Below are positions 9,496 through 17,951 of a stretch of 64,000 nucleotides of DNA, one piece after another. Numbering within the stretch: the first letter of the stretch is position 1; each line of letters starts with the position of its first letter. Source of the DNA: Bacillota bacterium (GTDB lineage: Bacteria; Bacillota; Clostridia; Oscillospirales; Oscillospiraceae). The stretch is taken from the NCBI GenBank assembly GCA_023386265.1, contig JAEWKA010000005.1, positions 1 through 64,000 on the forward strand, written 5' to 3'. Both the position numbers and the translations under genes were made by a program. The notes under the pieces were generated by a model that did not search any database, was not told the origin of the DNA, and saw nothing but the letters and a program-made list of their open reading frames with translations.

Positions 9496-10725
9496 TCACA
9501 CCTTCCTAAATACAAGACAAGCGTTGTGCCCCCCGAATCCGAGAGAATTGGATACTGCAAGATCTATATTCGAATTGACTGCCTTGCAGGGTGTATAGTT
9601 TAAGTCGCATTCGGAATCCGGCTCTAATAGGTTGATGGTAGGAGGAACTATTCCTTCGCCCAAAACTTTAAGACATACTATTGCTTCTGCAGCGCCTGCC
9701 GCCCCCAACATGTGTCCGGTCATGGATTTGGTAGAGCTTATTAGGACTTCTTTGGCTTTCTCCTCGCCAAACGCTTTTTTAATAGCCAGAGTTTCCGCAA
9801 CATCATTAAGCGGTGTTCCTGTTCCATGGGCGTTTATGTATATGGATTCTGTTCCGAGATAGTTTGCTTCAGATAGTGCATCAGCCATAGCTCGACCTCC
9901 GCCTTCCGCATCAGGTCTAGGCGCTGTGATATGGTACGCGTCGCAGGTAGAGCCGTAACCGAACAGCTCGCCATAAATATGTGCCCCGCGGCTGACGGCG
10001 TGTTCATATTCTTCCAGTACAAGCGCCGCGCCGCCCTCGCCGATAACAAATCCGCCGCGGCGGCTGTCAAAAGGAAGCGATGCTGCATTAGGATCCTCAG
10101 AAACAGAAAGTGCCTGCATATTAATAAACCCCGCAACCCCGCATTCTGTAATGGCGGCTTCCGCTCCGCCGGTTATTACCGCGTCAGCATATCCATGGCG
10201 GATTGCACGAAGTGCTTCGCCTATGGCATTTGCACCCGATGCGCAGGCAGTAACGGACGGCATTGCGGCCCCCCTGCAATCAAATCGTATAGCAATCATT
10301 CCGCACGCCATATTTGCAATCATCATAGGTACAAAATATGGTGAAACTTTTCGTGGGCCTCTGCTTCTCAGCTTATCGATTTCGTCTGTAATAGTTTGCA
10401 TTCCACCAATTCCGGTACCGAAATAAACACCGATACGTTCTGCCGGAAGCGTACCGATTACGCCGCTTTCCTCCACTGCTTGACATGCAGCCACCAGAGC
10501 GTACTGTGCATATAAATCGGTGCGCAGCATGTCTGCCTTTTCCATATAATCTCTGGCATTAAAGTTTTTCACTTCAGCCGCAAGCTTTGCCTTGTATTCA
10601 GCTGTATCAAATTTGGTGATGGGAGCAATCCCGTGCGTTCCGTTAATAAGGTTGCCCCAGAAATCCTTAATCGTATTGCCGATAGGACTGATAATGCCCA
10701 TACCGGTTACAACAACTCTTCGCAT
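9496..10725 (-). CDS. fabF: Beta-ketoacyl-ACP synthase II
   Basis: A condensing enzyme of 409 residues that elongates acyl-ACP with malonyl-ACP. The Cys-His-His triad is visible as VTACASGANAI, NAHGTGTPLND and SMTGHMLGAAG. It starts with MRRVVVTGMGIISPIGN after AAGGAGG. As no FabH is encoded in this cluster, the initiating condensation must be provided from elsewhere or by this enzyme. Confidence 0.94.
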   Translation of the reverse strand: MRRVVVTGMGIISPIGNTIKDFWGNLINGTHGIAPITKFDTAEYKAKLAAEVKNFNARDYMEKADMLRTDLYAQYALVAACQAVEESGVIGTLPAERIGVYFGTGIGGMQTITDEIDKLRSRGPRKVSPYFVPMMIANMACGMIAIRFDCRGAAMPSVTACASGANAIGEALRAIRHGYADAVITGGAEAAITECGVAGFINMQALSVSEDPNAASLPFDSRRGGFVIGEGGAALVLEEYEHAVSRGAHIYGELFGYGSTCDAYHITAPRPDAEGGGRAMADALSEANYLGTESIYINAHGTGTPLNDVAETLAIKKAFGEEKAKEVLISSTKSMTGHMLGAAGAAEAIVCLKVLGEGIVPPTINLLEPDSECDLNYTPCKAVNSNIDLAVSNSLGFGGHNACLVFRKV

Positions 10726-10738
10726 TTTATATGCCTCC

Positions 10739-11476
10739 TTACATGGCTAAGCCGCCATCCACGCGTATAACCTCGCCTGTGATGTAATCTGAGCAGTTGC
10801 CTGCGAGAAACGCCGCAGCCTCCGCAACATCCTCCGCAGAGCCCACACGTTTCAGCGGAATTCCTGCTATCGGTGAAGTTGTGTCTTCTAAAGCCTGTGT
10901 CATATCTGTTCGAATAAAGCCGGGCGCAATTGCATTGCAGGTGATATTTTTGCCGGCAAGTTCACGGGCAACTGATTTGGTAAGCCCAATTAAACCTGCT
11001 TTAGACGCGGCGTAATTTGACTGCCCTGCATTGCCCGTCAGACCGACAACGGAGCTGATATTTATTATCTTGCCTCCGTGATTTCTTATAAAAAACGAAC
11101 TGCAATGCCGAATCATATTGAATGTGCCCTTGAGGTTCGTGTCGATTACATTGTCAAAATCTGCTTCCTTCATGGTCACAATCAGTCCGTCACGCGTAAT
11201 ACCGGCGTTATTCACCAAAATGTCTACCGTTCCAAACTCGGTTTTTATATCTGCAACCGCATTTTTTGAAGCATCAAAATCTGCCACATTGCAGCAGAAA
11301 GCAGACGATTTTACTTTAAATTGCTTGTTGCATGTTTCGCACACCTTCAAGGCCGCTTCATGGTTTCCGGCATAGATTATGGCAATATTAGCGCCGAGTG
11401 ACGCAAATTTAATTGCAATTGCGGCTCCAATTCCTCTTGAGCCGCCGGTTATAATCGCTGTTTTGCCTTTCAGCAT
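10739..11476 (-). CDS. fabG: 3-oxoacyl-ACP reductase
   Basis: An NADPH-dependent short-chain reductase of 245 residues. It shows the cofactor motif GGSRGIGAAIA, NNAG in the core, and the catalytic Ser-Tyr-Lys as ISSVVG and YAASKAG, with a C-terminal GEVIRVDGGLAM. It overlaps fabD by 7 nt. It reduces 3-oxoacyl-ACP in each elongation cycle. Confidence 0.93.
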   Translation of the reverse strand: MLKGKTAIITGGSRGIGAAIAIKFASLGANIAIIYAGNHEAALKVCETCNKQFKVKSSAFCCNVADFDASKNAVADIKTEFGTVDILVNNAGITRDGLIVTMKEADFDNVIDTNLKGTFNMIRHCSSFFIRNHGGKIINISSVVGLTGNAGQSNYAASKAGLIGLTKSVARELAGKNITCNAIAPGFIRTDMTQALEDTTSPIAGIPLKRVGSAEDVAEAAAFLAGNCSDYITGEVIRVDGGLAM

Positions 11477-12387
11477 CTGCCTACCTCCTCAACGGTTTTG
11501 TTGAGACTGGTACAGTCCTCAACATGAAGGCAACGGACTGAAGCATCCGTTTTTGAAATCAGTCCGCAAAGTGTTTCCCCGGGGCCGATTTCAATAAAAG
11601 TGTCCACTCCGGTTTGAATCATGTGAGTGATGATGTTCTGCCATCTGACAGGATTACATATCTGGCGGGACAGAAGTGTAATAAAATCGCCCTCATATGG
11701 TAGTCCTGTATAATCGGAATAAAGAGGCATTTGTGGCTTTGTAAAAGCCACATTTTTCAGCGATTCTCCAAATTTCTTAGCTGCGTCAGCCATAAATGGT
11801 GAATGAAATCCGCCCTTGACGCGCAGCGGAACTGCGCGGCCTCCGGCGGCTTTTACACTTTTTATGAAATCCTCAAGTTCGCTCCTCAGACCGGAAACAG
11901 AAATCTGGCCGGGGCAGTTGTAGTTAACAGGGTATACACGCTCAAATTGCGCACACAGACACTCAACTGTTTCGTCATCAAGCTTCAGAACAGCCGCCAT
12001 GGCGCTGTCAAAGTTTTCAGCGTCAGTCTGCATCAGCTCTCCGCGCAGACAAACTAGGCGAAAACCATCCTCAAAGGATACAGCACCGGAATAGGTCAGC
12101 GCTGCAATTTCTCCAAGAGAAAATCCGGCAACCACATCGGGTTTGATACCTGATGAGCTTAAGGCGGCAGCAGCGGCGAGTTCCATCGCAAACATACAGG
12201 GCTGCGTGTTGCAGGTTAGCGCCAGCTCCTCGTCTGAGCTATTAAAGCATTGTATGGAAGTGCCGGGGCGGATTGAATCCGCACGCTGAAATATATCAGC
12301 TGATGCATGACTGCTGATAAATAATTCCTGTCCCATTCCGCTGTACTGCGCACCCTGACCCGAAAAGACAAACGCTAATTTACCCAT
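11470..12387 (-). CDS. fabD: Malonyl-CoA:ACP transacylase
   Basis: A transferase of 305 residues that loads malonyl groups on ACP. It starts with the typical FVFSGQGAQYSGMGQ, carries the nucleophile elbow GFSLGE (Ser), the arginine in LRGELMQ and the His in GGFHSPFM. It overlaps fabK by 13 nt and fabG by 7 nt, so translation is likely coupled. Confidence 0.93.
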   Translation of the reverse strand: MGKLAFVFSGQGAQYSGMGQELFISSHASADIFQRADSIRPGTSIQCFNSSDEELALTCNTQPCMFAMELAAAAALSSSGIKPDVVAGFSLGEIAALTYSGAVSFEDGFRLVCLRGELMQTDAENFDSAMAAVLKLDDETVECLCAQFERVYPVNYNCPGQISVSGLRSELEDFIKSVKAAGGRAVPLRVKGGFHSPFMADAAKKFGESLKNVAFTKPQMPLYSDYTGLPYEGDFITLLSRQICNPVRWQNIITHMIQTGVDTFIEIGPGETLCGLISKTDASVRCLHVEDCTSLNKTVEEVGRC

Positions 12388-13319
12388 TTGCAGGCTCCTT
12401 TCAGAACTATTTCCGCTTCTTCCATTACCTTACGAATGATTTCTGCGGCAGGCTGTTCCTTTTTAACCATGCCTGCAATTTGTCCGGAGAGAAAGCAACC
12501 GTTATTTAAGTCGCCCTCCTGCACAGCAAGACGCAGCGCACCGGTTCCCATTGCCTCCAGTTCCTCGTCCGAAATATCACTGTATTCAGCCTTAAAATAC
12601 TCTCTGGCAAAGGGGGTTTTCAGACTACGCACAGGGTGTCCAAGCCGTTTGCCTGTAACAATTGTGGAAATGTCGTTCGCTTTCAATATTCTTTCTTTAT
12701 AATTTGGGTGAATGGAGCATTCCTCGGCGACGAGAAATCTTGTGCCCATCTGGACTCCGCAGGCGCCGAGCATGAATGTCGCAGCTACACCTCTGCCGTC
12801 ACCGATACCGCCGGCGGCAATAACAGGCAGCTCGGTTACATCGCCAACCTGCGGAACAAGCGTCAATGTGGTTAGTTCACCAACGTGACCGCCGCTTTCG
12901 CCACCTTCAGCTATGACTGCGGCTGCGCCCAGACGCGTTACAAGCTTTGCCATTGCCACAGAGGCGACAACGGGAATAACCTTTACTCCAGCCGCGTTCC
13001 ACCTCTCCATATATTTTGAAGGGTTTCCGGCACCAGTTGTAACAACAGCAACCTTTTCATCTGCCACAACCTGAGCAACCTCATCTGCAAAGGGACTAAG
13101 CAGCATAATGTTTACGCCGAAAGGCTTATCCGTCAGCGACCTTGCAAGACGAATTTGTTGCCGAACATAATCGGCCTGCGCATTTCCCGCCGCAACGATG
13201 CCGAGCCCACCGCCGTTTGATACCGCGGCTGCCAGTTTCCCGTCTGAAATCCAGGCCATACCGCCCTGAAGCACAGGATGTTCTATACCAAGCAAATCGC
13301 ATAGCACTGTTTTAATCAT
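12375..13319 (-). CDS. fabK: Enoyl-ACP reductase II (FMN-dependent)
   Basis: A TIM-barrel FMN reductase of 314 residues of the 2-nitropropane dioxygenase-like family that performs the last step of elongation. It begins with CDLLGIEHPVLQGGMAWISD and shows the FMN-binding runs EGGESGGHVG, VIAAGGIGDGRG and LGACGVQMGTRFL. Its place between acpP and fabD supports FabK rather than a nitronate monooxygenase. FabK is intrinsically insensitive to triclosan. Confidence 0.92.
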   Translation of the reverse strand: MIKTVLCDLLGIEHPVLQGGMAWISDGKLAAAVSNGGGLGIVAAGNAQADYVRQQIRLARSLTDKPFGVNIMLLSPFADEVAQVVADEKVAVVTTGAGNPSKYMERWNAAGVKVIPVVASVAMAKLVTRLGAAAVIAEGGESGGHVGELTTLTLVPQVGDVTELPVIAAGGIGDGRGVAATFMLGACGVQMGTRFLVAEECSIHPNYKERILKANDISTIVTGKRLGHPVRSLKTPFAREYFKAEYSDISDEELEAMGTGALRLAVQEGDLNNGCFLSGQIAGMVKKEQPAAEIIRKVMEEAEIVLKGACKWVN

Positions 13320-13323
13320 AAGA

Positions 13324-13548
13324 CTAGCCCTTTGTTTTTTCTTCTATGAAACGAACAAGGTCTCCAACCGTTTCAACCTTCCGGTCAAGCTCAATTTCTT
13401 TCCCGAATCTATCCTCAAGGTCCATGAGCATTTCAACAGTGTCAAGCGAATCAATCCCCAAATCCTTGAAACTGCTTTCCATTGTAATTTCAGATACGTC
13501 GCAGTCGATATGTTCCGCGATTAGTTCAGATACTGCTTTAAAAATCAT
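13324..13548 (-). CDS. acpP: Acyl carrier protein
   Basis: An acidic carrier of 74 residues with the phosphopantetheine serine in DLGIDSLDTVEMLMDLE. The ATG at 13548 follows GGAGG, and an earlier in-frame codon at 13563 falls on the ribosome binding site, so it is rejected. It is the first gene of the leftward fab/acc operon and lies only 4 bp before fabK. Confidence 0.93.
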   Translation of the reverse strand: MIFKAVSELIAEHIDCDVSEITMESSFKDLGIDSLDTVEMLMDLEDRFGKEIELDRKVETVGDLVRFIEEKTKG

Positions 13549-13610
13549 AATAATAACCTCCAAGTAAGTATTCTATTTTGTTCTTCACTGGTATCGCGAT
13601 GTTTTTTATA

Positions 13611-13650
13611 GTTAAAACAAAGCGGAAGGTTATCAGTGATAACCTTCCGC
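13611..13650 (-). terminator. Terminator of the TetR gene upstream of acpP
   Basis: A 14-bp perfect inverted repeat (13622-13635 with 13637-13650, core AAGGTTATCA) is followed on the minus strand by TTTGTTTT. It isolates the TetR gene from acpP. The acpP promoter must therefore lie between about 13564 and 13621. I do not see a clear FapR- or FabT-type operator there. Confidence 0.8.
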
Positions 13651-13702
13651 AATTATACCATGTTCTCCCTTGGTGTCAATGTACAATTTTCACAAATCGT
13701 TT

Positions 13703-14281
13703 TTAGGGTAAATCAAACTCACGGTCAATCGAAAACTCAACGAACCGCATATTTTCTTCGATGTACTCCATTTCACCGTTATCAAACATAAGAGCCGCAC
13801 CATAGATTAATGACCTAACTATATAAGTTTTACGTTTTTCATTATTTTTTGATATACCGGCTTCCTCGCAATACCTCTTTATTAGGCTCTGGGATAGTTC
13901 ACTTATCTGGCCCCTCATATTTTTATATTCACTGTCAAATTCTTCGTCTTTGAGCATAATTATCGAGCGAAAGTGGGGATTTTCCACCAGAAATCTAACA
14001 TAGTCGAGACTGACTTCCAAAAGTTGTTTTCTTGTGTTATTAGGAATTTCTTTAAGAATATTCTGCTGTCTGTCTCCCCATTGCTTGTTAATGTATTCGA
14101 TAATGGCGGCAACAAAGCAATGACGGTCCTTGAAGTGCTTATATGGGGCGGCACAGGAAACGCCGCACTCATTTGCTATTCTGCGAACAGAAAAGCTCTG
14201 AAGTCCATATTTGTTTATTTCCTGAATGCCTGCGATGATAAGTTGCTCACGGACATTTTTGTGCGGATTAACTTCAGACAT
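13703..14281 (-). CDS. TetR-family transcriptional regulator next to the fatty-acid operon
   Basis: A DNA-binding regulator of 192 residues. The N-terminal helix-turn-helix is clear (FSVRRIANECGVSCAAPYKH at about residues 25-45). The C-terminal ligand domain is not assignable. It starts at ATG 14281 after AGGAGGG. It is oriented like the fab/acc operon but separated from it by a terminator. Many Firmicutes control this operon with MarR-type FabT or with FapR; neither is present here, so this TetR protein is a candidate lipid regulator by position only. Confidence 0.8.
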   Translation of the reverse strand: MSEVNPHKNVREQLIIAGIQEINKYGLQSFSVRRIANECGVSCAAPYKHFKDRHCFVAAIIEYINKQWGDRQQNILKEIPNNTRKQLLEVSLDYVRFLVENPHFRSIIMLKDEEFDSEYKNMRGQISELSQSLIKRYCEEAGISKNNEKRKTYIVRSLIYGAALMFDNGEMEYIEENMRFVEFSIDREFDLP

Positions 14282-14518
14282 AATACCCTCCTAAAATATA
14301 ATAATTTGTTTTGTTTATTGTATTGTTATAACTAGAAGGTGTCAATATAAAACCCTTGAAAAGACACACGTGTATTACCGATGAAAATGTAATTCCATTC
14401 ATAATGGTATCCTTTATGACATTTTAGGCTTATCTAGCGAAAGTCTAATGCACATGGGTATGTTTGAATAATAAATAAAAACTTGCAGACAGTATTATAA
14501 AATGAAGGAGGCGGTCTT

Positions 14519-14749
14519 GTGAAAACAAATCCTGACAACCGTAAAGATAATGTTGAAAATATTCAAAAAAACATCAATATGACCATTCATAACATGGAAT
14601 TGGCAGATGAAATGATCGCTAAAACTGACAACCCAAAAACAAAAGAAGAGCTTGGCGAAAAAAATGAGAGGCGTGAAGACGCTTTGAAAGGAATGCGCAA
14701 AGAAATTAAGGATGAGGCTAACGCCAGAGACAAAAATTATAGGAATTAA
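14519..14749 (+). CDS. tlp: Small acid-soluble spore protein, Tlp family
   Basis: A highly charged protein of 76 residues starting at GTG 14519, which follows GGAGG. The opening NPDNRKDNVENIQKNI and the second block EKNERREDALKGMRKEIKDE match the thioredoxin-like spore protein Tlp of Bacillus and Clostridium (NPDDR.DNVE ... EKN.RRE ... R.EI.DE). Tlp is made in the forespore and packed in the spore core. Expression should depend on SigG, but I see no convincing SigG promoter here. The gene shows that the host forms endospores. Confidence 0.88.
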   Translation: MKTNPDNRKDNVENIQKNINMTIHNMELADEMIAKTDNPKTKEELGEKNERREDALKGMRKEIKDEANARDKNYRN

Positions 14750-14768
14750 AGTAATAAAGCCTAAATAA

Positions 14769-14807
14769 GCAAATACCACAAGATAGTTTGTATCTTGTGG
14801 TATTTGC
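14769..14807. terminator. Terminator after tlp
   Basis: A 17-bp stem (14769-14785 with 14791-14807, including ATACCACAAGATA) with a 5-nt loop follows the tlp stop by about 20 bp. It is AT-rich and ends in TTTGCTTT. Confidence 0.75.
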
Positions 14808-14908
14808 TTTAATTGCGCAGTTTTTTATCGGAGTATACTCATAAATAAATAGCGCAGCGCAAATCTTTTTCTGCCTTACGTTGCCTCTGTACAAATATCT
14901 GATAAATG

Positions 14909-15001
14909 ATATAATGTTCGCAAAGCGAACATTATATTTTATTTTAATCTATATATCATATCGCCGCTCTGCGGCTATGATATAACATTTGCATTGCAAA
15001 T
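14909..15001. repeat. Cluster of three adjacent palindromes
   Basis: Three hairpins stand side by side in about 93 bp. The first is 14909-14921 with 14925-14937 (ATAATGTTCGC and its complement, 3-nt loop). The second is 14952-14984, built on TATATCATA and GCCGC. The third is 14987-15001 (ATTTGCA and complement). Palindromes 1 and 3 have a TTCGC/TTTGC core and 1 and 2 share AT-rich ends, so they look like units of a repetitive intergenic element rather than a single terminator. They lie just before the cysteine desulfurase gene. Confidence 0.6.
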
Positions 15002-15047
15002 AGTTTGCCTAATTAACCTCATGAGGTTTGAAGAAGAGAACAGAAAA

Positions 15048-16184
15048 ATGATTTATTTAGATTATGCGGCCAACACGCCGGTGCGCGGAGAGGTGCTGGC
15101 TGTTTTTGAAAAAACGTCGCGCGAGTATATCGCTAACCCCAATTCCTCCCATCGTTTGGGAGAGCTTGCAAAAATTAGACTTGATGAATGCACCAGACGA
15201 ACACTTGAGACGCTCGGCGTACCGGAGCATGAAATTGTATATACCTCAGGGGCAAGCGAATCGAACAATCTTGCCTTCAAGGGCGTTGCCGATAAGTACA
15301 AGAACCGCGGAAAGCACATCATAACGACTTATCTGGAACATTCCTCTGTGAACGGAGCGGCGGCGTATTTGCAGAACGCGGGTTTTGAAGTGGAATACGT
15401 TGATATCACGCAAGAGGGTATTGTGGACCTCAATCAGCTGAAGGAACTCCTGCGGAGCGATACTATATTGGTTTCCCTTTGCTATGTAGACAGCGAAATC
15501 GGCCTGCACCAGCCCATAGAGCAAATCGGTGCGATTTTGTCTGCATATCCGAACTGTATTTTCCATGTAGACGCTACTCAAGCGGTCGGGAAGATACCCG
15601 TTTCGCTCGAAAATGTCGATTTGTTTACATTCTCGCCGCACAAGTTTTATGGACTTAACGGCTGTGGAGCTCTTGTGAAAAAGCCGGGTGTCATGCTTGA
15701 ACCGATGCTCCACGGCGGAATCAGCACTACGCCTTACCGCAGCGGAACGCCGGCTCTCTCGCTCGTTGCGGCTTTGGACGAGGCGCTTTTTCTTGCGGTG
15801 CCGGATATCGAAAAAAACTATGTGTATGTAGAGACCTTGAATGAAACTCTCCGCCGCGAGCTTAAGCAATTTGAAAATGTCCGCATCAACAGTACGGCAA
15901 ATTCGACGCCGTTTATTCTGAATGTAAGCTTGCTGGGTATGAAAGTCCCCGCACTTCTTCAAAAACTTGAAACTTACGACATTTATCTTTCTTCCAAATC
16001 GGCTTGCTGCGCGCCGAATACAATTTCAAGGCCGGTTTACGCGCTTACAAAAGACAAAAAAGCAGCCCTGTCGACGCTTAGGATAAGCTTGAGCCATCTG
16101 ACGACCGCAGATGAGATTGATTTGTTTTTGGAGCGCTTCGAGGACTGTTACCACGAATTATCGAGTGAGACACATAGAGGTTAA
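15048..16184 (+). CDS. Cysteine desulfurase (NifS/IscS family)
   Basis: A PLP enzyme of 378 residues that removes sulfur from cysteine as an enzyme-bound persulfide. It opens with MIYLDYAANTPVRGEVL; the PLP lysine is in FSPHKFYGLNGCGAL, the PLP-stacking aspartate/glutamine in HVDATQAVGK, and the catalytic cysteine lies in the loop SSKSACCAPN. Start choice is between ATG 15048 and ATG 15021; neither has a strong ribosome site, and 15048 gives the normal family N-terminus. The next gene begins one base after the stop and encodes a tRNA-thiolation-like enzyme, so the sulfur is probably passed on to tRNA rather than to Fe-S scaffold proteins, none of which is nearby. Confidence 0.9.
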   Translation: MIYLDYAANTPVRGEVLAVFEKTSREYIANPNSSHRLGELAKIRLDECTRRTLETLGVPEHEIVYTSGASESNNLAFKGVADKYKNRGKHIITTYLEHSSVNGAAAYLQNAGFEVEYVDITQEGIVDLNQLKELLRSDTILVSLCYVDSEIGLHQPIEQIGAILSAYPNCIFHVDATQAVGKIPVSLENVDLFTFSPHKFYGLNGCGALVKKPGVMLEPMLHGGISTTPYRSGTPALSLVAALDEALFLAVPDIEKNYVYVETLNETLRRELKQFENVRINSTANSTPFILNVSLLGMKVPALLQKLETYDIYLSSKSACCAPNTISRPVYALTKDKKAALSTLRISLSHLTTADEIDLFLERFEDCYHELSSETHRG

Positions 16185-16185
16185 A

Positions 16186-17013
16186 ATGGAAAAATATCAG
16201 GAAATCGAAAGAAGCATAATAAAAAAGTACCGCAAAGAGATTTGGAACAGATTTATAGACGCGGTAGTACAGTATCAATTGGTTCAGGAGAACGACAACA
16301 TAGCCGTCTGCATTTCTGGCGGCAAGGACTCCATGCTGATGGCAAAGTGCATGCAGGAACTCCAAAGGCATGGGAAATATAAAATTGGACTTGAATTTCT
16401 CGTCATGGATCCGGGCTATAATCCAATAAACAGGCAGAAGATAATCGACAATGCGGAGCTTTTAAACGTACCCATAAAAATGTTTGAAACCGATATCTTC
16501 GATATTGTTGCCGATACGGACAGATCTCCCTGTTATCTATGCGCCAGAATGCGGAGGGGGTACCTTTACAGCCACGCAAAGGAACTCGGCTGCAACAAAA
16601 TCGCGCTCGGACACCATTTTGACGATGTAATCGAAACCATTCTAATGAGTATGTTCTACGGTGCGGAGTATAAATCCATGATGCCAAAGCTTCATAGCAC
16701 AAACTTCGAGGGGATGGAGCTTATCCGCCCGATGTATATGGTCAGAGAAGAGGATATTCTCAAATGGAAAAGATACAATGAGCTGGACTTCATCCAATGC
16801 GCCTGCCGCTTTACCGAAAACTGCGTACTGGGCGACAACGGGGGTGTCTCCAAAAGACAGGAAATGAAGGCCCTGATAAAAAAGCTGCGTCAGACAAGTT
16901 CCAGCATAGATCAGAACATTTTTAACAGTGCGCAAAATGTTAATCTGAATACTGTAATTGGATTTAGGGACAAAACCGGTAAACACAGTTTTCTGGATGC
17001 TTATGATGATTAG
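16186..17013 (+). CDS. TtcA-like tRNA 2-thiolation enzyme (PP-loop ATPase)
   Basis: A protein of 275 residues in the TtcA/TtuA superfamily. The ATP PP-loop SGGKDSMLM is near residue 47. CYLC near residue 114 and the C-terminal pair in IQCACRFTENC are the expected cysteines for an Fe-S cluster and sulfur transfer. ATG 16186 follows AGAGG; the longer frame from 16111 runs through the upstream gene. The one-base spacing to the cysteine desulfurase supports a sulfur donor-acceptor pair. Whether the target is C32 (2-thiocytidine) or another base cannot be read from sequence. Confidence 0.83.
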   Translation: MEKYQEIERSIIKKYRKEIWNRFIDAVVQYQLVQENDNIAVCISGGKDSMLMAKCMQELQRHGKYKIGLEFLVMDPGYNPINRQKIIDNAELLNVPIKMFETDIFDIVADTDRSPCYLCARMRRGYLYSHAKELGCNKIALGHHFDDVIETILMSMFYGAEYKSMMPKLHSTNFEGMELIRPMYMVREEDILKWKRYNELDFIQCACRFTENCVLGDNGGVSKRQEMKALIKKLRQTSSSIDQNIFNSAQNVNLNTVIGFRDKTGKHSFLDAYDD

Positions 17014-17058
17014 AAGGACCTTGCTTATTTGTTGTTGAATGTTACCGAATTTCCCAAA

Positions 17059-17102
17059 CAAAAAAATCCTCCTTGCGGACGTACCGCTAGGAGGATTTTT
17101 TT
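17059..17102. terminator. Bidirectional terminator between convergent genes
   Basis: A long stem built on AAAATCCTCC and its complement, with an inner TGCGG/CCGC(T)A pairing, is flanked by A on the left and seven T on the right. It serves both the tRNA-thiolation gene and the leftward zinc-ribbon gene. Confidence 0.85.
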
Positions 17103-17143
17103 ACCGGTTCAAGTATTTTTATTCTTTCATTTTTCAGATAGAG

Positions 17144-17698
17144 TCAGCAATAGCCGTCGCCGTCGCAGATTGAACAAACACCGGTTCCGTAGCATGCTGT
17201 GCACTCCGAGTAATCGCTTCCGTACATACTGTATTGTCCTGTTCCGTTGCAAATCGGACATGTACCGCTGCCAAAGCATGAAGGACAGATTTGTGAACTG
17301 TTGCCGTAGTCATAGGAGTCATATGTGTCGTAGGAATCATAAGTGTCGTAAGTATCGTAACCATAATCGTAATAACCAGAATAACCGTCTGAATAACCAG
17401 CAGGAGGAGGAATTACGTCCTGCGTGTCCGTGTAGGGACTGCCGTAATACGGAATTGTATTATTATCTTCGGATTTCCCATGAGTAAAAACTAAAATAAT
17501 AAGTAGTAGTGCGACAACACCGCCGACTACCGCAAAAACGGTGGTCTTACTTGTAGGCTTATTAGCAGGATTAGGTGCGGCGTACATTGTGTTGTTGTAA
17601 TTTGGGGCTTGGTATGTAATTGAGGGCTCAAATTTTTTCCCGCAGTTCGTGCAGAAGTCTCCGCCTTCAATTTTATTGCCGCAACTAGTACAATACAT
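17144..17698 (-). CDS. Zinc-ribbon membrane protein with a Tyr/Asp repeat and DnaJ-type cysteine motifs
   Basis: An unusual protein of 184 residues. Residues 1-25 are a double-CxxC zinc ribbon (MYCTSCGNK and FCTNCGKK). One transmembrane helix follows at about 50-70 (VFAVVGGVVALLLIILVF). Then comes a low-complexity linker of YDTYDSYDTYD-like units at about 105-130. The C-terminus carries four CxxCxGxG-like motifs (CPSCFGSGTCPICNGTG and CTACYGTGVCSICDGDG), as in the DnaJ zinc finger. No catalytic domain is seen. It may be an envelope-tethered protein- or thiol-binding protein. A promoter with TTGACA lies at 17773-17800. Confidence 0.75.
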   Translation of the reverse strand: MYCTSCGNKIEGGDFCTNCGKKFEPSITYQAPNYNNTMYAAPNPANKPTSKTTVFAVVGGVVALLLIILVFTHGKSEDNNTIPYYGSPYTDTQDVIPPPAGYSDGYSGYYDYGYDTYDTYDSYDTYDSYDYGNSSQICPSCFGSGTCPICNGTGQYSMYGSDYSECTACYGTGVCSICDGDGYC

Positions 17699-17772
17699 GG
17701 TTTTCCTCCGTATGCCATAAAGATTCTTTTTTTGGCAAAATCTAATGTTTGGAAAAATAAATACGAACGTAG

Positions 17773-17800
17773 TTTATATCAGCAAACAAGGCGTTGTCAA
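17773..17800 (-). promoter_or_regulatory. Promoter of the zinc-ribbon gene
   Basis: On the minus strand TTGACA (17800-17795) and TATAAA (17778-17773) are separated by 16 bp, about 75 bp upstream of the gene start. Confidence 0.55.
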
Positions 17801-17951
17801 TCATAAATTTGAGCTATAATTCAAGTATTTGAAGGTTGCCGTCCGCATTGTTAATCACGTTACAATTATTATCAGCATATCCATAATTTTTTAGTTGTGC
17901 TCAGCTGATTAATACATAATACATGCAAAAACTAATGCCGGAGGTGTTCAA

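Noticed and set aside
9931..10344. A 137-codon frame on the plus strand across fabF
   Set aside because: It is the antisense shadow of the fabF active-site region; composition is Cys/Arg-rich without domain signal.
15246..15962. A 238-codon open frame on the minus strand inside the cysteine desulfurase gene
   Set aside because: It has no recognisable protein features and is fully antisense to a gene with all catalytic motifs, so it is a shadow frame.
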